From contig JAZGUH010000143.1 in the NCBI GenBank assembly GCA_037893225.1, forward strand, positions 1,860,001 to 1,924,000: a DNA stretch of 64,000 nt, given 5' to 3'. The notes beneath the pieces were generated by a model. The model did no database searches, was not told the origin of the DNA, and saw nothing but the letters and a program-made list of their open reading frames with translations. This DNA is from Hippasteria phrygiana. Its lineage: Eukaryota; Echinodermata; Asteroidea; Valvatida; Goniasteridae. Shown piece by piece: positions 53,101-64,000 of the stretch. A program made the translations under genes and the position numbers. Every line of letters starts with the position of its first letter. The first letter of the stretch is position 1.

Positions 53101-53242
53101 CCCTAACCCTCCAGGGTATTTTGGCTAGAAACCCTGCCAGACACATCAGATTGCATACTTTGTCACATTGACTTGTGTGCAGAGTGCTGCAAGGTCAAGC
53201 TGTCACCACAGATGCACTGTGCTGTGTCTGGCAGGGTTAGGG
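53101..53242. mobile_element. TTAA-target MITE, CCCTAACCCT ends, 142 bp
   Basis: TTAA (53097-53100), CCCTAACCCTCCAGGGTA ... GTCTGGCAGGGTTAGGG, TTAA (53243-53246). A decayed relative is at 16289-16642. The CCCTAA words are the element's termini. Confidence 0.85.
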
Positions 53243-53579
53243 TTAATATACTTAGTTGAATTTGTCTCATCCTAAGCTTTAATTTGGTGTACATTGTAGG
53301 TTTCACCCCTGTGGCATTTTGTGTTCTTGAGATATCTTGAAATTTGCATACTCATATTTTCCAATTTGTATCGGAAGTATGTAAACTTAGAGATAGCGCT
53401 TAATTATACATACATGTAACAACTAACAAGTACATCTTTACTCATCAATATCAATGTTTCTGAAAATAAATTATGAAAATATAGCTATAATAGAAGCCAA
53501 CAAACCCAAAACCAAATAGTGCGACAATATCCTTTTTTGTAGAGCGGGTCACAATCACGACAATACTTGCCAAGCAACT

Positions 53580-53880
53580 CGCCAATCGGAACTGAAGAAA
53601 TGTGTGTTTACAAAGGCCGTGTTATATTGTAGTGTAGAACAACAGCAAACTGGGCATGCGTAAAGGTGGTTTCACTGCACAGTATCCCGGTGATTGTCGC
53701 GCGGATGTCGCATCGATGCGAAATTTTTGAGGAGGTCCCAAAGCAATCCCTGTCACGAACCGCATGGGACCCATACGATTTGGTGACCGTGACGGGGAAA
53801 CACTTTCACACGGCATGGAATCCTAGCATTTGTGATATCGATGTGATTTCTAATGATCATGTGAAACGAGCTTTAGAGTA
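53580..53880. repeat. dispersed repeat, pair with 56230-56583
   Basis: Shared words in the same order: TTTCACTGCACAGTATCCC, GGATGTCGCATCGATGCG, CCCTGTCACGAACCGCA, GATTTGGTGAC, ATCGATGTGATTTC, GTGTGAAACGRGCTT. It ends near GTGAAACGAGCTT, a form often seen at ends of DNA transposons in this window. Confidence 0.7.
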
Positions 53881-54107
53881 GTGATGTTAATGAGTGCTAA
53901 TTATATTCTTTAAGTAAACTGTCAAGCGTGGCATGTACATACGTGTACAAATTTTATGTGCCCCATTTATGCAATATGGTCACTCCAAGCATGGAGGTAC
54001 AGTAGGAAACATGCTCTGAGGGATTCACCCTTGGTTGTTTTGTTTGCATTTCATACTGTATCTGGTCACTTGGGTGAAGATGGGTATAATAAGTGTTTGG
54101 CGCCTAG

Positions 54108-54615
54108 GGCTGTGCATCCGAACCGGGTACCCGAGTACTAGGGATGTCCTGAATATAGCGAATATTCGATCATCAGCCGAATATTTAAATATTTAAATAT
54201 GCCGGTTCGAATATTCGAAGAAAAAAAATACATGTATACACGTACAGATACGACTATGATGCTATTTTAATAGAAAAGTTACGGCACTATATAGCAGTGT
54301 CAAATGCCACATTTTTTTGTGGACAGAGGTTTATGGTTCCCGACCGTAAAACCCTTGACACTTCTAAAATAATTATTGCAAAAACTTGGGCTGGAGTTTG
54401 GTTTCTTGTTATCAGAATGTTATACGTACGTTATACGTACTCGTAATGATCTTGATACAATGGAGCCAAATTTCATCGGGTGGTCTCTAATATCGATCGC
54501 TGCATGTAAAACACCGGCGTGCTTTGCATGCAACTTTTTACCGCCGCGTCATGCAGTTGCAGCAGACACCTGAAAGACTTCATCGGCAAGTATCGAATAT
54601 TCAAATATTCGGTCA
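54108..54615. mobile_element. nested hAT-like end fragments
   Basis: TAGGGCTGTGCATCCGAACC (family of 28817-29416) is cut at 54139 by TAGGGATGTCCTGAATATAG, the start of another element rich in GAATATTCG words, which recur at 54595-54615. The right side is cut by the block at 54623. Confidence 0.6.
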
Positions 54616-54622
54616 AGCCCAG

Positions 54623-56000
54623 TCAGCAAGGGCTTATTCCAAGAATGGGTTCTGCTAGCCGTTTAAAGAAGCACCGTTTTCATGAATATCTGGAAATGCG
54701 GTATTCGCAGTTTCGTGTGAAATGCCGTCTTTGAGAGAAAGTGTACCGCACATGTTTTGAAAAATTCATATTTTTCTTTCATATTTGTAATTGCCACATT
54801 CCTGGGTAGGGTTGCAAAATTCCCGGGAATTTTCAGAGTGGAATGTTTCCACCGGGAATTTTGGGAATTAACGGGAATTAACAGGAATTTTCGGGAACTT
54901 TCGCGAACTTTGGGAATTTTCAATAAATCTTAAATTTAAAATTTAAACAGGGGAATCACTGTGTAGATTGGGGCACTGAAGTATTTTGTAAGAACATACA
55001 ATCATAATAAACCAGGGTTGATCAATCTTCTTTTTTCTTTTTTTTTTATTAAAAAAAATCAGATGTTTTTTTATTTAAATCGGATTTTTGTTTATTTAAA
55101 TCGATTTTTAAATATTTTTTTTACCATCGTACCATTGGCATAAAACATTTGTTTCAAATAAGTCAATTTAAAGGACCATCATTGAAAGTCGAGTATATAG
55201 CCACACACAATTGTTCATGAAATCAGTACTGAAATCCCTTTCATTGATCATATTCTTTTCTAGAATACAAAGTTTGTCTTAAAATCTCTGTTACAGCATC
55301 ACCATCATACTGCACATTTCTCATCCAAGTTGATAACAGGACCCCCCCCCCCCACTAACCACGGTGAAATAAAACTATGTAATGCAGCCACCATAAATAT
55401 CACCATGTTGTCATGTACAGTATGTTTTGTTTTCTTTTAAAGTTTATTTTCTTAAGAGTCAGAACAGATTGCATGCATACAATGTACAAACCATTACCCT
55501 AATAACCCTAGGAGGGTTAAATGAATTGCAAATCAAACAATGTTAGGTTTAATAATCGGCTTCAGTCTCTGATCTTGTTTTCAATTATATAATCCTGTTT
55601 ATGTTCCCACATTACATTGAGCTTATGTGCCTATCAATTGTCCCCCCCCAACCCCCCCCCCCCCTGCCAACCCACCTCTGAGGTGGGGATTGTCACTTTT
55701 GAAGTGACAAAATCCCCACCTCTGGGGCAAAAATCTAGTGACAATCCCAACCTAAATTTTGATGCTATCATGTATGATTTATGTTTTGATTAAAAAACGC
55801 CTTGCAAAAGGATCAAGGATCAATTGATAGGCGCATTACATGCATTAAGTTAAACCTGTACATGTATGTAAGAGATGAATACTGTATCGTACAATGTACA
55901 TGTTGGTTGTACATTACTTCAAAATCATATGCATTGTACACAAGATAAATGTAGTACACTGTTTCAGGAAACTGGCCTAAATACATCCCTTTAGAGTGAG
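54623..56000. repeat. inverted copy of the foldback inner block, without the gypsy element
   Basis: It equals the reverse complement of 47525-46304 followed directly by 37215-37083, with indels at 55345-55620. At the junction it reads GATGAATACTGTATCG around 55886-55901, where the other copy holds the gypsy element flanked by GTAT. The translation of 54663-54923 (minus) is identical to 47223-47483. Confidence 0.85.
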
Positions 56001-56166
56001 TAAAAGTGATTTAAAGATAATGAAAGTCGGGTTTGAATACTCAGACATTGTTTTTACATTTAAAAAATAGAATAAATTAATAAAAATCAAAAAGTGATTT
56101 TTATTACTGATTTTTTAGATTTGTTTCCATTGATTTAAATCGAGTGATTTAAATCAAACAACCCTG
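55013..56166. mobile_element. non-autonomous element with CAGGGTTG ends
   Basis: CAGGGTTGATCAATCTTC on the left and GATTTAAATCAAACAACCCTG on the right, with ATTTAAATCG-type subterminal repeats at both ends. In the other copy of the block the terminal 160 bases on one side are lost. No target duplication seen. Confidence 0.6.
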
Positions 56167-56229
56167 AGATTTGCTGTAAATATACAGCAACACCAAAGAA
56201 ATGCTGCTTATTTACAAAGAATCTACTGT

Positions 56230-56583
56230 TCTACAGAAATCTCATTACGCAGCAAGCAACTGACCAATCAAAACTGAATTTGTGTTTAATACAAAAGCCA
56301 CCCGATCCATGTATAGAGCAATAGCAAACTGCGCATGCATAAAGGCGATTTCACTGCACAGTATCCCTGCGAAAATCGCATCGATACATTCACACGACCA
56401 ATCTCGGTGATCGTCGCACGGATGTCGCATCGATGCGAAATTTTGGAGGAGGTCTCGATCCCTGTCACGAACCGCACGGGACCCATGCGATTTGGTGACA
56501 GGGATAACTTTCACGTTTGTGACATCGATGTGATTTCATCGCACGGGACCCATGTTTCCAACGCTCGTGTGAAACGGGCTTAA
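56230..56583. repeat. dispersed repeat, pair with 53580-53880
   Basis: It is longer than its partner because the TCGCATCGAT segment is partly doubled. It ends CGTGTGAAACGGGCTTAACA. Non-coding. Confidence 0.7.
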
Positions 56584-57169
56584 CACCGCGTTTACACTGG
56601 ATCCGGCAAAGGTGGATCTGGTTTTGTGGGCTAATACCACAAATAAACTGTGCTGGGGTTACACTAGATCCCGATCCTCCTTCGATCCACCATTTACAGC
56701 GAAAGGAGGGTCATTGAGTGTGTGCAGTAGCCGACCTTCCATTCAATTTTCGCAGGCTATTAAATCATTGTAAAAAAGTAAAACATATACTTTGTATGTA
56801 TGCTTGCTGTTTGGTTACGATTTTGTTGCATCATTTGTTATTTTTTGTCGCTCTCATTACGGGATATGGAGATGGATGCTTTCACTATTACTGCCTTAAT
56901 CATGTTGGTTTCCCTGATATTATCGTACTTTCGGCATACACATCTTCAGAGAATGGCCGTTATGGAGATGGTACGAGTCGGGAAAACGTTGCATGCACAT
57001 ACCGGTTCTTTTTTTGCTATTTTCTCATTTAAAAGCACTTCCCCCTTTTCTTTACAAAAAGAACAAAAGGTCTGGCCAGAAGATCCCTTGGTTATGGTTT
57101 TGAATTTAAACTCCGTCCCATTTGACTCTAACACGTAACATAAAGGCTACGTGTATGATTAGCCCCCTC

Positions 57170-59925
57170 CAGTGTTGAAGTCAAGGCCACAACCTCTGAG
57201 ACCGAGGCCACAACCTCCGAGAACGAGGCCGAGGCCACAACGTCCGAGGCCGAGGCCGAGGCCACAACGTCCGAGGCCAAGGCTGAGGCCAGCTACTAAA
57301 CACATAATAAACTAATAATCCACTCAATCAAGGTTAAGATTTTGTTGCATTTTTAAGTCACCGGCAGGTTCCTCAAAGGATATGTTTATGCATTTCAAGA
57401 ACATAAGGGTCTCCAGCATCTGTTGGGATGGATTTGCATGGTGGGGCCTCATAATAATCCCTCCTCTGCTACAAATGCGCTCCACTGGAGCATTGCTGGC
57501 TAGAACATATAGTCTTGGGCCCAAGACCCTTGTGTTAACACGTCAATATTTACCTGTTGGGTTTCATAAATACTTTTCTATTGTTAGGTTACTCGTGGTT
57601 TTGCATGCATGTCTTATTTGGGGCCAAATTTGAGTCTACATGTACATTGCCTGATATCCATTTTTAGCCAAGACTTTTCATTTTTATGGAAAAGTAGCCA
57701 CATTTTGATCTAATATCTTTATAAAGGCAAACATGAAAATCAACAGTTAAATATTAACGTGTTTGTTGTTATTTCGGAGGCGCCCGCGCGCCAAATTCAC
57801 TAACGTTGTGTCTTCTCGAAATCCCGGCTTCGTACGTGCGTTTTGGCCTTGCGCATGCGTAGTTTACAAAATGCAGCCGGATCCGCAGCCAGTGTTTGTG
57901 AAACGTGCATGATTTTGGATCGCGCGCCACAAGGGTCTTGGATAAGTTGGCAGGCAATTATTAACTTTTTCTTTACTTTTCGACGATTCTCCCCCGCTTT
58001 TCCGAGGGATCCAATCAGCGACCGAGTTTGAGCTTTATCATAAATTATTCGTTACACGCAAATACATAGGACATGACAAGGCATCATGACCATTGATCTC
58101 CAGCCGCGGGTGTCACATGCGCGTGCACGCATGTTAGACATAAACCACGAATGTGATTGGTCAGATCACCATCGGGCGATGCTCACTGGATCGGTCTATA
58201 GAGCGTGTAAGTTGACCTCGAGAACATACAAGAGTTTACGACAAACCGAACTTCGGGCCACCTCGCATAGCAGCTTCAACGTGTAAAGCGAGTAGTTTTC
58301 TTGAAATAATTTGTTTTGACGCTGTTCTTTTTACTAAAAGGTAGATAAAAACTTTTAGCAAAATATTTTTTTCATTTCAATTTACAAAATCTGAACGATA
58401 TATCAATTTAGGGAAAAGGAGAACGAAAAAGTCTAGTACGTCATACATACGTCATTCGCCATTGTTCTGGTGGTTCACACGCCAGTCTTAATAGCGTAGA
58501 CATGCAGTATAAGGCGGTCGTCGCATATGTACGCACGTTCACTTGCGTCCGCAGCGCGCGCATGCAGTGCAGGGGTTTTGGGGGCCGGGCTTTCTCTTCC
58601 CGACAATGAGCCAATCACGTTGCAACATGACGCTTAGGTCAAACATTTTTTCCTACTTTTCTTAAACTTTTAGACAGTCATGCATGTTTTCATATATTGT
58701 AAAATTAATTTTGAATTTATCCATATTTATGGCCGTTTCATGGTTTAGATCTTCGTAAAAACAAAGTATTATAGAAAACAAAATCAACCACACGTAAAAG
58801 TCCTATAGAGTACCGAAGTCTGACGTCAGTTGCCGGGGCAATGGTTCCACACACATGCAGTTTAGAATGTATTCTGGTTCCAAACATTGCATTGATTGAC
58901 GTCATCACTTTGGTACTCTATAACCGGCGGCTCGGAGGTGCTCGAAGGTGCCCGGAAGGTCAATCGTGACCTTTATGCGCGAGACTTACACGGTCTATTG
59001 TGCTCAAACTCGGTCGCTGATTGCATAACCTCCATCATTATCACGTGATATTAATACTGCATAAAAACAGTTGTAGTTACCACAGTCTCTGGTCGTGCCC
59101 CCGAAATGCCAACTTATCCAAGACGTTACTACAGACAGGCTATACAAAATCTTATCGCGCTGTTGGCCTATTATTGCAACTACCTGATCGCACTGCCTGT
59201 GCATTGCAACTGCGAAAGTAGAAAAGTACAATAGTAACGTCTTGGAACCAAGACTAGCCGAAATAGAGAGGACAGTCTTTGCAAGGGCATGCAGTGATGG
59301 GTAGGGAAGCGACAGGCTTCGCGTTGCGCGAGCACGCGTGAATAACAAACAGGTTGGTTCCCTTAACTTCACTGCCGGCCATTATGATTATCGCTTTAAC
59401 GTTCACTCGTTCAGGTCCGAGTGGTGGACCAGGAACCAGTCTATAGCGGGCGTAGACTGATTATCTAACAAGATTAGATGCTACCTGAGTACGTGTAACG
59501 CAATAGTGGCAGTTCATGGGTCGAGTGAAGTGCTCGACCAGGAACTAGTCTATAAGCGGGAGTAGACTGGTTCTACAAGAAGATGACACATGTACATGTA
59601 CGTACGTGAGTACATATTATGTGCAATCGGAGAGCTATCTATAGCTCCATTGTGCAATAATGCAAATACCAGTTCATTCATTCGTGCGTATCTACTTGAA
59701 ACTTTATTTCGTTTCACGGAACCCACTGTGGCAGCTTCTCGAAAGTTTGATGAGGTAAAAAATTAAAATTAATTGAAACAGAAAACGCATGTGAATTGGT
59801 GGGAAAATTGGTAAAAGTGGGCGGCCTCGAGCCGGCCTCAAGCAGATCATCGAGTCCGGAAGGCTCCGAGGCCGAGGCCGAGGCCGAGCACTCCGAGGCC
59901 ACAAAAATCGAGACCTCCAACACTG
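57170..59925 (-). mobile_element. hAT-like element, CAGTGTTG/GAGGCC family, 2756 bp
   Basis: CAGTGTTGAAGTCAAGGCC on the left and CGAGACCTCCAACACTG on the right, flanked by the exact 8-bp repeat GCCCCCTC (57162-57169, 59926-59933). GAGGCCGAGGCC repeats lie at 57180-57290 and 59820-59900. The inside matches 39066-41306 inverted over several blocks and adds others, including a small hairpin with TATAGAGTACC ends (58803-58922). No transposase is seen. It ends about 295 bases before the OPLAH start codon. Confidence 0.95.
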
Positions 59926-60174
59926 GCCCCCTCCTAATATACACAACGATGGGACCAATGTGAGTTGTCAATATGGAAAAGATGGGGAAAAAAGCAGCAA
60001 TTTGAACAGTAGTGCCCTCGATATGAAAAAGGGCAAGTCACTGCAGTGCATAAAAAGGATATTCTGTGGGCTGGAAACTTTACAATATACACCAGTAGCA
60101 ATGGAATTTTATGTATAAATTGTTGAAATAGTGTATGCATATATAAACCTTTATTTTTTTCCCCTGCGTTGCAG

Positions 60175-60219
60175 ATTTGCCCTATCTGAACTCATATCGC
60201 TCGCCAGCCATTTGGTATA
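60175..60219 (+). other. OPLAH: OPLAH 5'UTR part of the first coding exon
   Basis: Just upstream is a T/C tract and CCCCTGCGTTGCAG (AG at 60173-60174), a good splice acceptor 45 bases before the ATG. The mRNA therefore probably starts in an untranslated exon further left, inside or beyond the hAT-like element. Alternatively the tract is chance and transcription starts here. Confidence 0.5.
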
Positions 60220-60387
60220 ATGTCCGGGAAAACTGGGTTTTGTTTTGCGATTGACCGGGGAGGCACGTTCACCGACGTCTACGCTCAGTGTCCCAGCGGG
60301 CGGACGAGGGTCATGAAGCTGCTCTCGGAGGATCCTGCAAACTACCCAGATGCACCGAGGGAAGGAATACGGCGCATACTGCAGCAG
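60220..60387 (+). CDS. OPLAH: OPLAH coding exon 1
   Basis: 56 codons from [17 protein letters not shown] to GIRRILQQ. The frame reads on to a stop at 60507 if unspliced, but similarity ends exactly at the CAGCAG|GTTGGT donor. Confidence 0.95.
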
Positions 60388-62903
60388 GTTGGTTCCCCGT
60401 GTCGGCCGAAGGGCAACCTCGTCCCCATGGTGCTTGAGCAGTACGCTACCACTAGCTGCTCTCTCGATCACCCTGGTTGTGGATCATTGATGGGATGTTA
60501 TAATTAGGTGCATTGTAGTAGTACTGCGAGATAGTGTGTGCTTCCAGAAAGTGGATACAGATTACCAAATTATAACCCCAATCCTCGTAATTTTTGTTTT
60601 CATTTGGCACTGCTAAATCCAGCAAAACTGAAATGAGGATCCCTGTTGGCAAAATACAACAAAATCCAACAAATTTTGTTGTATTCTGCGGTGTACACGT
60701 ACATGTATGTGTACACACCAGCCTTGGCATTTTACAGCTATCCTGCTGAATCCAACAAAATACAACAGGTAGGTTATTGTTTGTATGAGCCCTGCCAAAT
60801 CAAACAAAATCAAACAAAAATTTACCAGAAGTCTACTTCCACCCTGCTAAATATGACAAAATCCAACAGGTATCCATCCTGCTCAATACAATTTTTTTTG
60901 GCTGAGATCTACATATCGTGTACATGTACCCTGCTGAATACAACAATATCGAACACAGTGTAGTTTGTGTTGACTGCAAAATGAAACCTATTACAACAGC
61001 TTTTTACCATTGTTGGATTTGGTTGGATTTTAGGGGGTTAGGGATGAGCTACAAAATCCATGCATTGCAGGTACATTTTTGTAATTTTCCAGGCTGTTGC
61101 AGGCCATCCTATTGCACTGATGTTACATGTAGTTAAAAATGCATGTCAGTTTAGGTGGGGCACCATACATACATTGTACATATGTAAGAAAATAAAAGGG
61201 GCATTTTAAAAAATGGAAAAATAATTTTTGTTAGTCAGGTTTTGGTAATAGAATAATTTTGGAGAGTTTGATTTTGTTTTTCTCATCAACAATTTATTTT
61301 TGGATGTACATGTATTGTGTGCGTGTTACATGTACTGTACATACAGTCGTACTTCCCCAATACGTCCGAGGACAATGCTTTGTGTTTCCTATATATTGTT
61401 CCTTTAATATAGCCAACCCCCATAGACTAAGCACGTATCCTTACGTTCGAGGACCGATTTCAACAAAAGACTCTACGTTCGAGGACTGAAAGGTTTCTTT
61501 GTGTTTCCTTTCTTATCTTGTCCTCGGAGATACAGTGCACGTACATGTAGCTCATGCCTGGGCCCTGCTATTACATGTACAATGTAGGTACCTTTTAGAG
61601 CTGTCAGTCTCTTGACCACTCGTTTTGAGAAAACGATGCTCAAAGTTACTGACCTGTGCATGTGTAACGGCGGTAAATGGCTCAATAGAAAAAGGGTCCT
61701 GGTTCAAATGATAAGGTCGCGATTTACTTTTAAAAAATTCTGAGACAAAGAAGGAATCAATGAAAACAAAATAATACTTTCTTCCAAAAAAAAACTAACA
61801 ATTTAATTTATTCAAACTTTCTCTTTTAAACCAAACAAAAAAAACTTTTGCAAACAATACAAAGGAACTAAACCATTTCTATCTCAGAATCAAAAGCAAA
61901 CAAGGGTTTCTTAAGAATACTCAAAAACTTCAAAGAAAATTTCAGTCCGGGTTAAACAACGAATAAAAACAACTCAAGAACAATTTGCTAGAAAGGAAAA
62001 AAATTAATGTTTGCCAAAAGAAAAGATGATGACTTTGATTGAATACAATTTGGAAAAAAACCAAAGTAAACCGCAAATGTAAAAGTCAATGTAAACCCAC
62101 ACAGCACTATTGGCAAATCACTCTAAAAGTACAGAAATGATCTAAAAACCAAAAATAAAGCAGACACTTGGAGATGAAAAGCACATGTAAGGAGGAACTG
62201 AGAGGCTAGTGTATGTTGCCTGTGTGCTGCTGGTCTGCTGAATGACCTCTATGTACAGTGGCTACACAGGAACTTAGGGTTAGGGTAACCGGGGAAAGTG
62301 GGCACCACTGAACTAGGCACAGTGGAAAGGGGGGTCTACCCCTAACAGGACACGGGCAGAAAGACTAAACCCAAGTAAAAACTCTAACTAATTTTATGCT
62401 CCTTTACACATGCTGTAACTCACATTCAAAAAAGAAATCACCCCAACATTTTATTTTGGGATTAAATCCAGTTTTAAAACTTTGGGATATGATAGAATGA
62501 GGATTTTCAAATTTAAAAATGTTGAAATCTCAAAAGTGACTTTTCAGTGAAAAATATTGTTGTTTCTGTTTTTCACTCGAAAAGCCAAAAGTGCAACTTT
62601 CCGCTCATTTTGTGCTGCCAGGTCACATATGATTTCTGTTTAGTCGACGGACATGACCAAACTAATTTTATTCTTTGTATCTGAAGAATATATGCATGTC
62701 TCCAAATGCAGGAGACTGGTCAGCTGACGCCACCTAGCATGCCGCTGGACACATCGCAGATAGAATGGATCCGTATGGGTACCACGGTCGCCACCAACGC
62801 CCTGCTGGAGAGGAAGGGACAACGCATCGCACTGGTCATAACCAAAGGTCTCAAGGACCTGCTGTACATCGGCAACCAGGCCAGGCCCAAGATCTTTGAC
62901 TTG
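60220..62903 (+). CDS. OPLAH: OPLAH (5-oxoprolinase), first two coding exons, gene continues past the window
   Basis: Exons 60220-60387 and 62712-62903 (both phase 0) give 120 residues. 5-oxoprolinase is a cytosolic enzyme that opens 5-oxoproline to glutamate with ATP in the gamma-glutamyl cycle. Family proteins have about 1290 residues, so roughly the first tenth is here. Visible: the hydantoinase/oxoprolinase N-terminal ATP-binding motif [16 protein letters not shown] (10-25), [22 protein letters not shown], then [14 protein letters not shown] (77-90) and [15 protein letters not shown]. Splice sites: CAGCAG|GTTGGT, AAATGCAG|GAGACT and GACTTG|GTGTGT. No third exon is seen before 64000. It is head to head with EXOSC4. 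Confidence 0.95.
60618..61044 (+). repeat. ATCCAACA-rich tract in OPLAH intron 1
   Basis: AATCCAACA or TGTTGGATT words occur about ten times (CTGCTGAATCCAACAAAATA, CCTGCCAAATCAAACAAAAT and others), ending GATTTTAGGGGGTTAGGG. It is a relative of the element at 26573-26872 with unclear left end. Confidence 0.6.
61045..62711 (+). other. remainder of OPLAH intron 1
   Basis: AT-rich non-coding DNA with short duplicated words (ACGTTCGAGGAC at 61444 and 61473). I see no exon or clear transposon end. Confidence 0.5.
62712..62903 (+). CDS. OPLAH: OPLAH coding exon 2
   Basis: 64 codons from [19 protein letters not shown] to ARPKIFDL, with acceptor TCCAAATGCAG and donor TTG|GTGTGT. Confidence 0.95.
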
Positions 62904-64000
62904 GTGTGTGCCTTTTGCATCTTTATGTGGACATTTTGTGGGTGTGTTCGATTAGCTTACACGTGTAAGTGGAACTAACACGGGAGCATTTGATTAGTCA
63001 TCACGTGATACTCGTGTCTGCCCCGGTGTCAACCACCACTACCCTAGCTTGTGAGCGGGTCTCTGGTGGCTGCCATGGTGTAATGATGTCACCGGCTAGC
63101 TGAAAACGTAAACTTGGTGGGGAACTTCAATTCGAATGAACAGATTGTAACACAAATTGGAAAGCAAAGAGTGTATTTTCCTGACAATGACAACAGTTGG
63201 CGATTGTATATATGGTGCAAATTGTGAATTTTTATCATCATCATAGGCATTTTCTATTTTATTTTTTGCTCGTGGTCTTGGGCTGTAAATTATAGCTAGT
63301 TTGAAAGGATATGGCTCCAGCATTCAGAATCTGTAAAAATATTTGAAATAGCCCTAGGGGTTCTCGAGATACATTAATTTTAATGACGGACAATTTGCTT
63401 CATTTTGTACTCAGAGGTCAAATGTTTTTCTTTATAATTGCCACGGCACCAAGAAAATCACATAATCACAAGATATTTTCTCCATATCTCCATAATGGTT
63501 GATTTGTTTTCATCTATATTTGGCAGGCGTGTTATGTATGCATTCTTCCAATAATATCTATAATTTCAGACGTTCATAATTAATTTCAATGTCAATTTAC
63601 ATAATTAATTAACCCTAAAAGGCACAAAATTCAGCTGTTGAGGGATTTAATTATCTTTCTTTGACACATTTTATAACCAATATCCTCCAAATTTAGTTAC
63701 TTACAATAACAATATATATATATTTACTACTTACCAAGACGGATCTCAAACGATGCCCATTTCCAAGGTGAAATTTGAGCGTAAAATTTTCTTTGGAGCG
63801 TCACTTTCCAAGCAGGACGCAGCAGAACAAAGAATGAATCACGGTCATTCGGAAAAAAACGAACAGGAGCCGATATGTTATTAAACAGCGCCAGGATTGG
63901 ACACGAAAAACCGAAGCGCCTTCCGATTGTTACCGAGCGAAGTGCAACAAAGGCCGTCCACGGCCGATCGAGCAGATTTTGCCGACACAGTGGCGGGAGA
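62904..64000 (+). other. start of OPLAH intron 2, no further exon seen
   Basis: AT-rich intronic sequence to the window edge. No frame matches the segment expected after the IFDL end of exon 2. Confidence 0.5.

Noticed and set aside
53101..53242. CCCTAACCCT words as a possible interstitial telomere repeat
   Set aside because: They are paired inverted termini of a 142-bp element flanked by TTAA, and not a tandem TTAGGG array.

Overview
This is eukaryotic nuclear DNA from an animal, most likely a marine invertebrate and plausibly a deuterostome (echinoderm, hemichordate or cephalochordate). The sequence alone does not settle the species. Reasons: three intron-rich housekeeping genes with metazoan-type proteins, GT-AG introns of several hundred to several thousand bases, many ACATGT-rich stretches, and dense nested transposons (hAT-like, TTAA-target and PIF/Harbinger-like MITEs, a Ty3/gypsy element, L1/Tx1-like and CR1/L2-like LINEs, tRNA-derived SINEs).

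Host genes: (1) LSM14, plus strand, 725-13221, eight coding exons that join in frame to 499 codons with LSm, FDF, FFD, TFG and RGG parts in the usual order. (2) EXOSC4/RRP41, minus strand, 34696-27127, three phase-0 exons giving 246 residues. (3) The first two coding exons (120 residues) of OPLAH (5-oxoprolinase), plus strand, 60220-62903, running off the right edge, with a probable 5'UTR splice acceptor at 60174. EXOSC4 and OPLAH are head to head, which is also their arrangement in vertebrates as far as I recall, but here about 25.5 kb of transposon DNA lies between them.

Layout: 1-724 LSM14 upstream DNA with a near-perfect hairpin; 725-13221 LSM14, with MITEs and hAT-like elements in introns 1, 2, 4 and 5; 13222-20149 gene-free repeats; 20450-25183 a decayed L1/Tx1-like LINE; 25184-27126 MITEs; 27127-34696 EXOSC4 with MITE/SINE-filled introns; 34801-48107 a large foldback-type composite with a 9.1-kb Ty3/gypsy element (37216-46303) nested in it, which itself contains a hAT-like element (with a further MITE inside) and two LINE fragments; 48108-57169 MITEs plus a second, inverted copy of the foldback's inner block that lacks the gypsy element; 57170-59925 a 2.8-kb hAT-like element; 60175-64000 OPLAH 5' part.

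The most unusual parts are the nested stack at 34801-48107, the gypsy element's extra zinc-finger ORF next to a splice-acceptor-like site, and a hAT-like family with GAGGCC-rich ends, four copies of which have exact 8-bp target duplications. Gene models come from reading splice sites and protein similarity by eye; no database search or RNA evidence was available.
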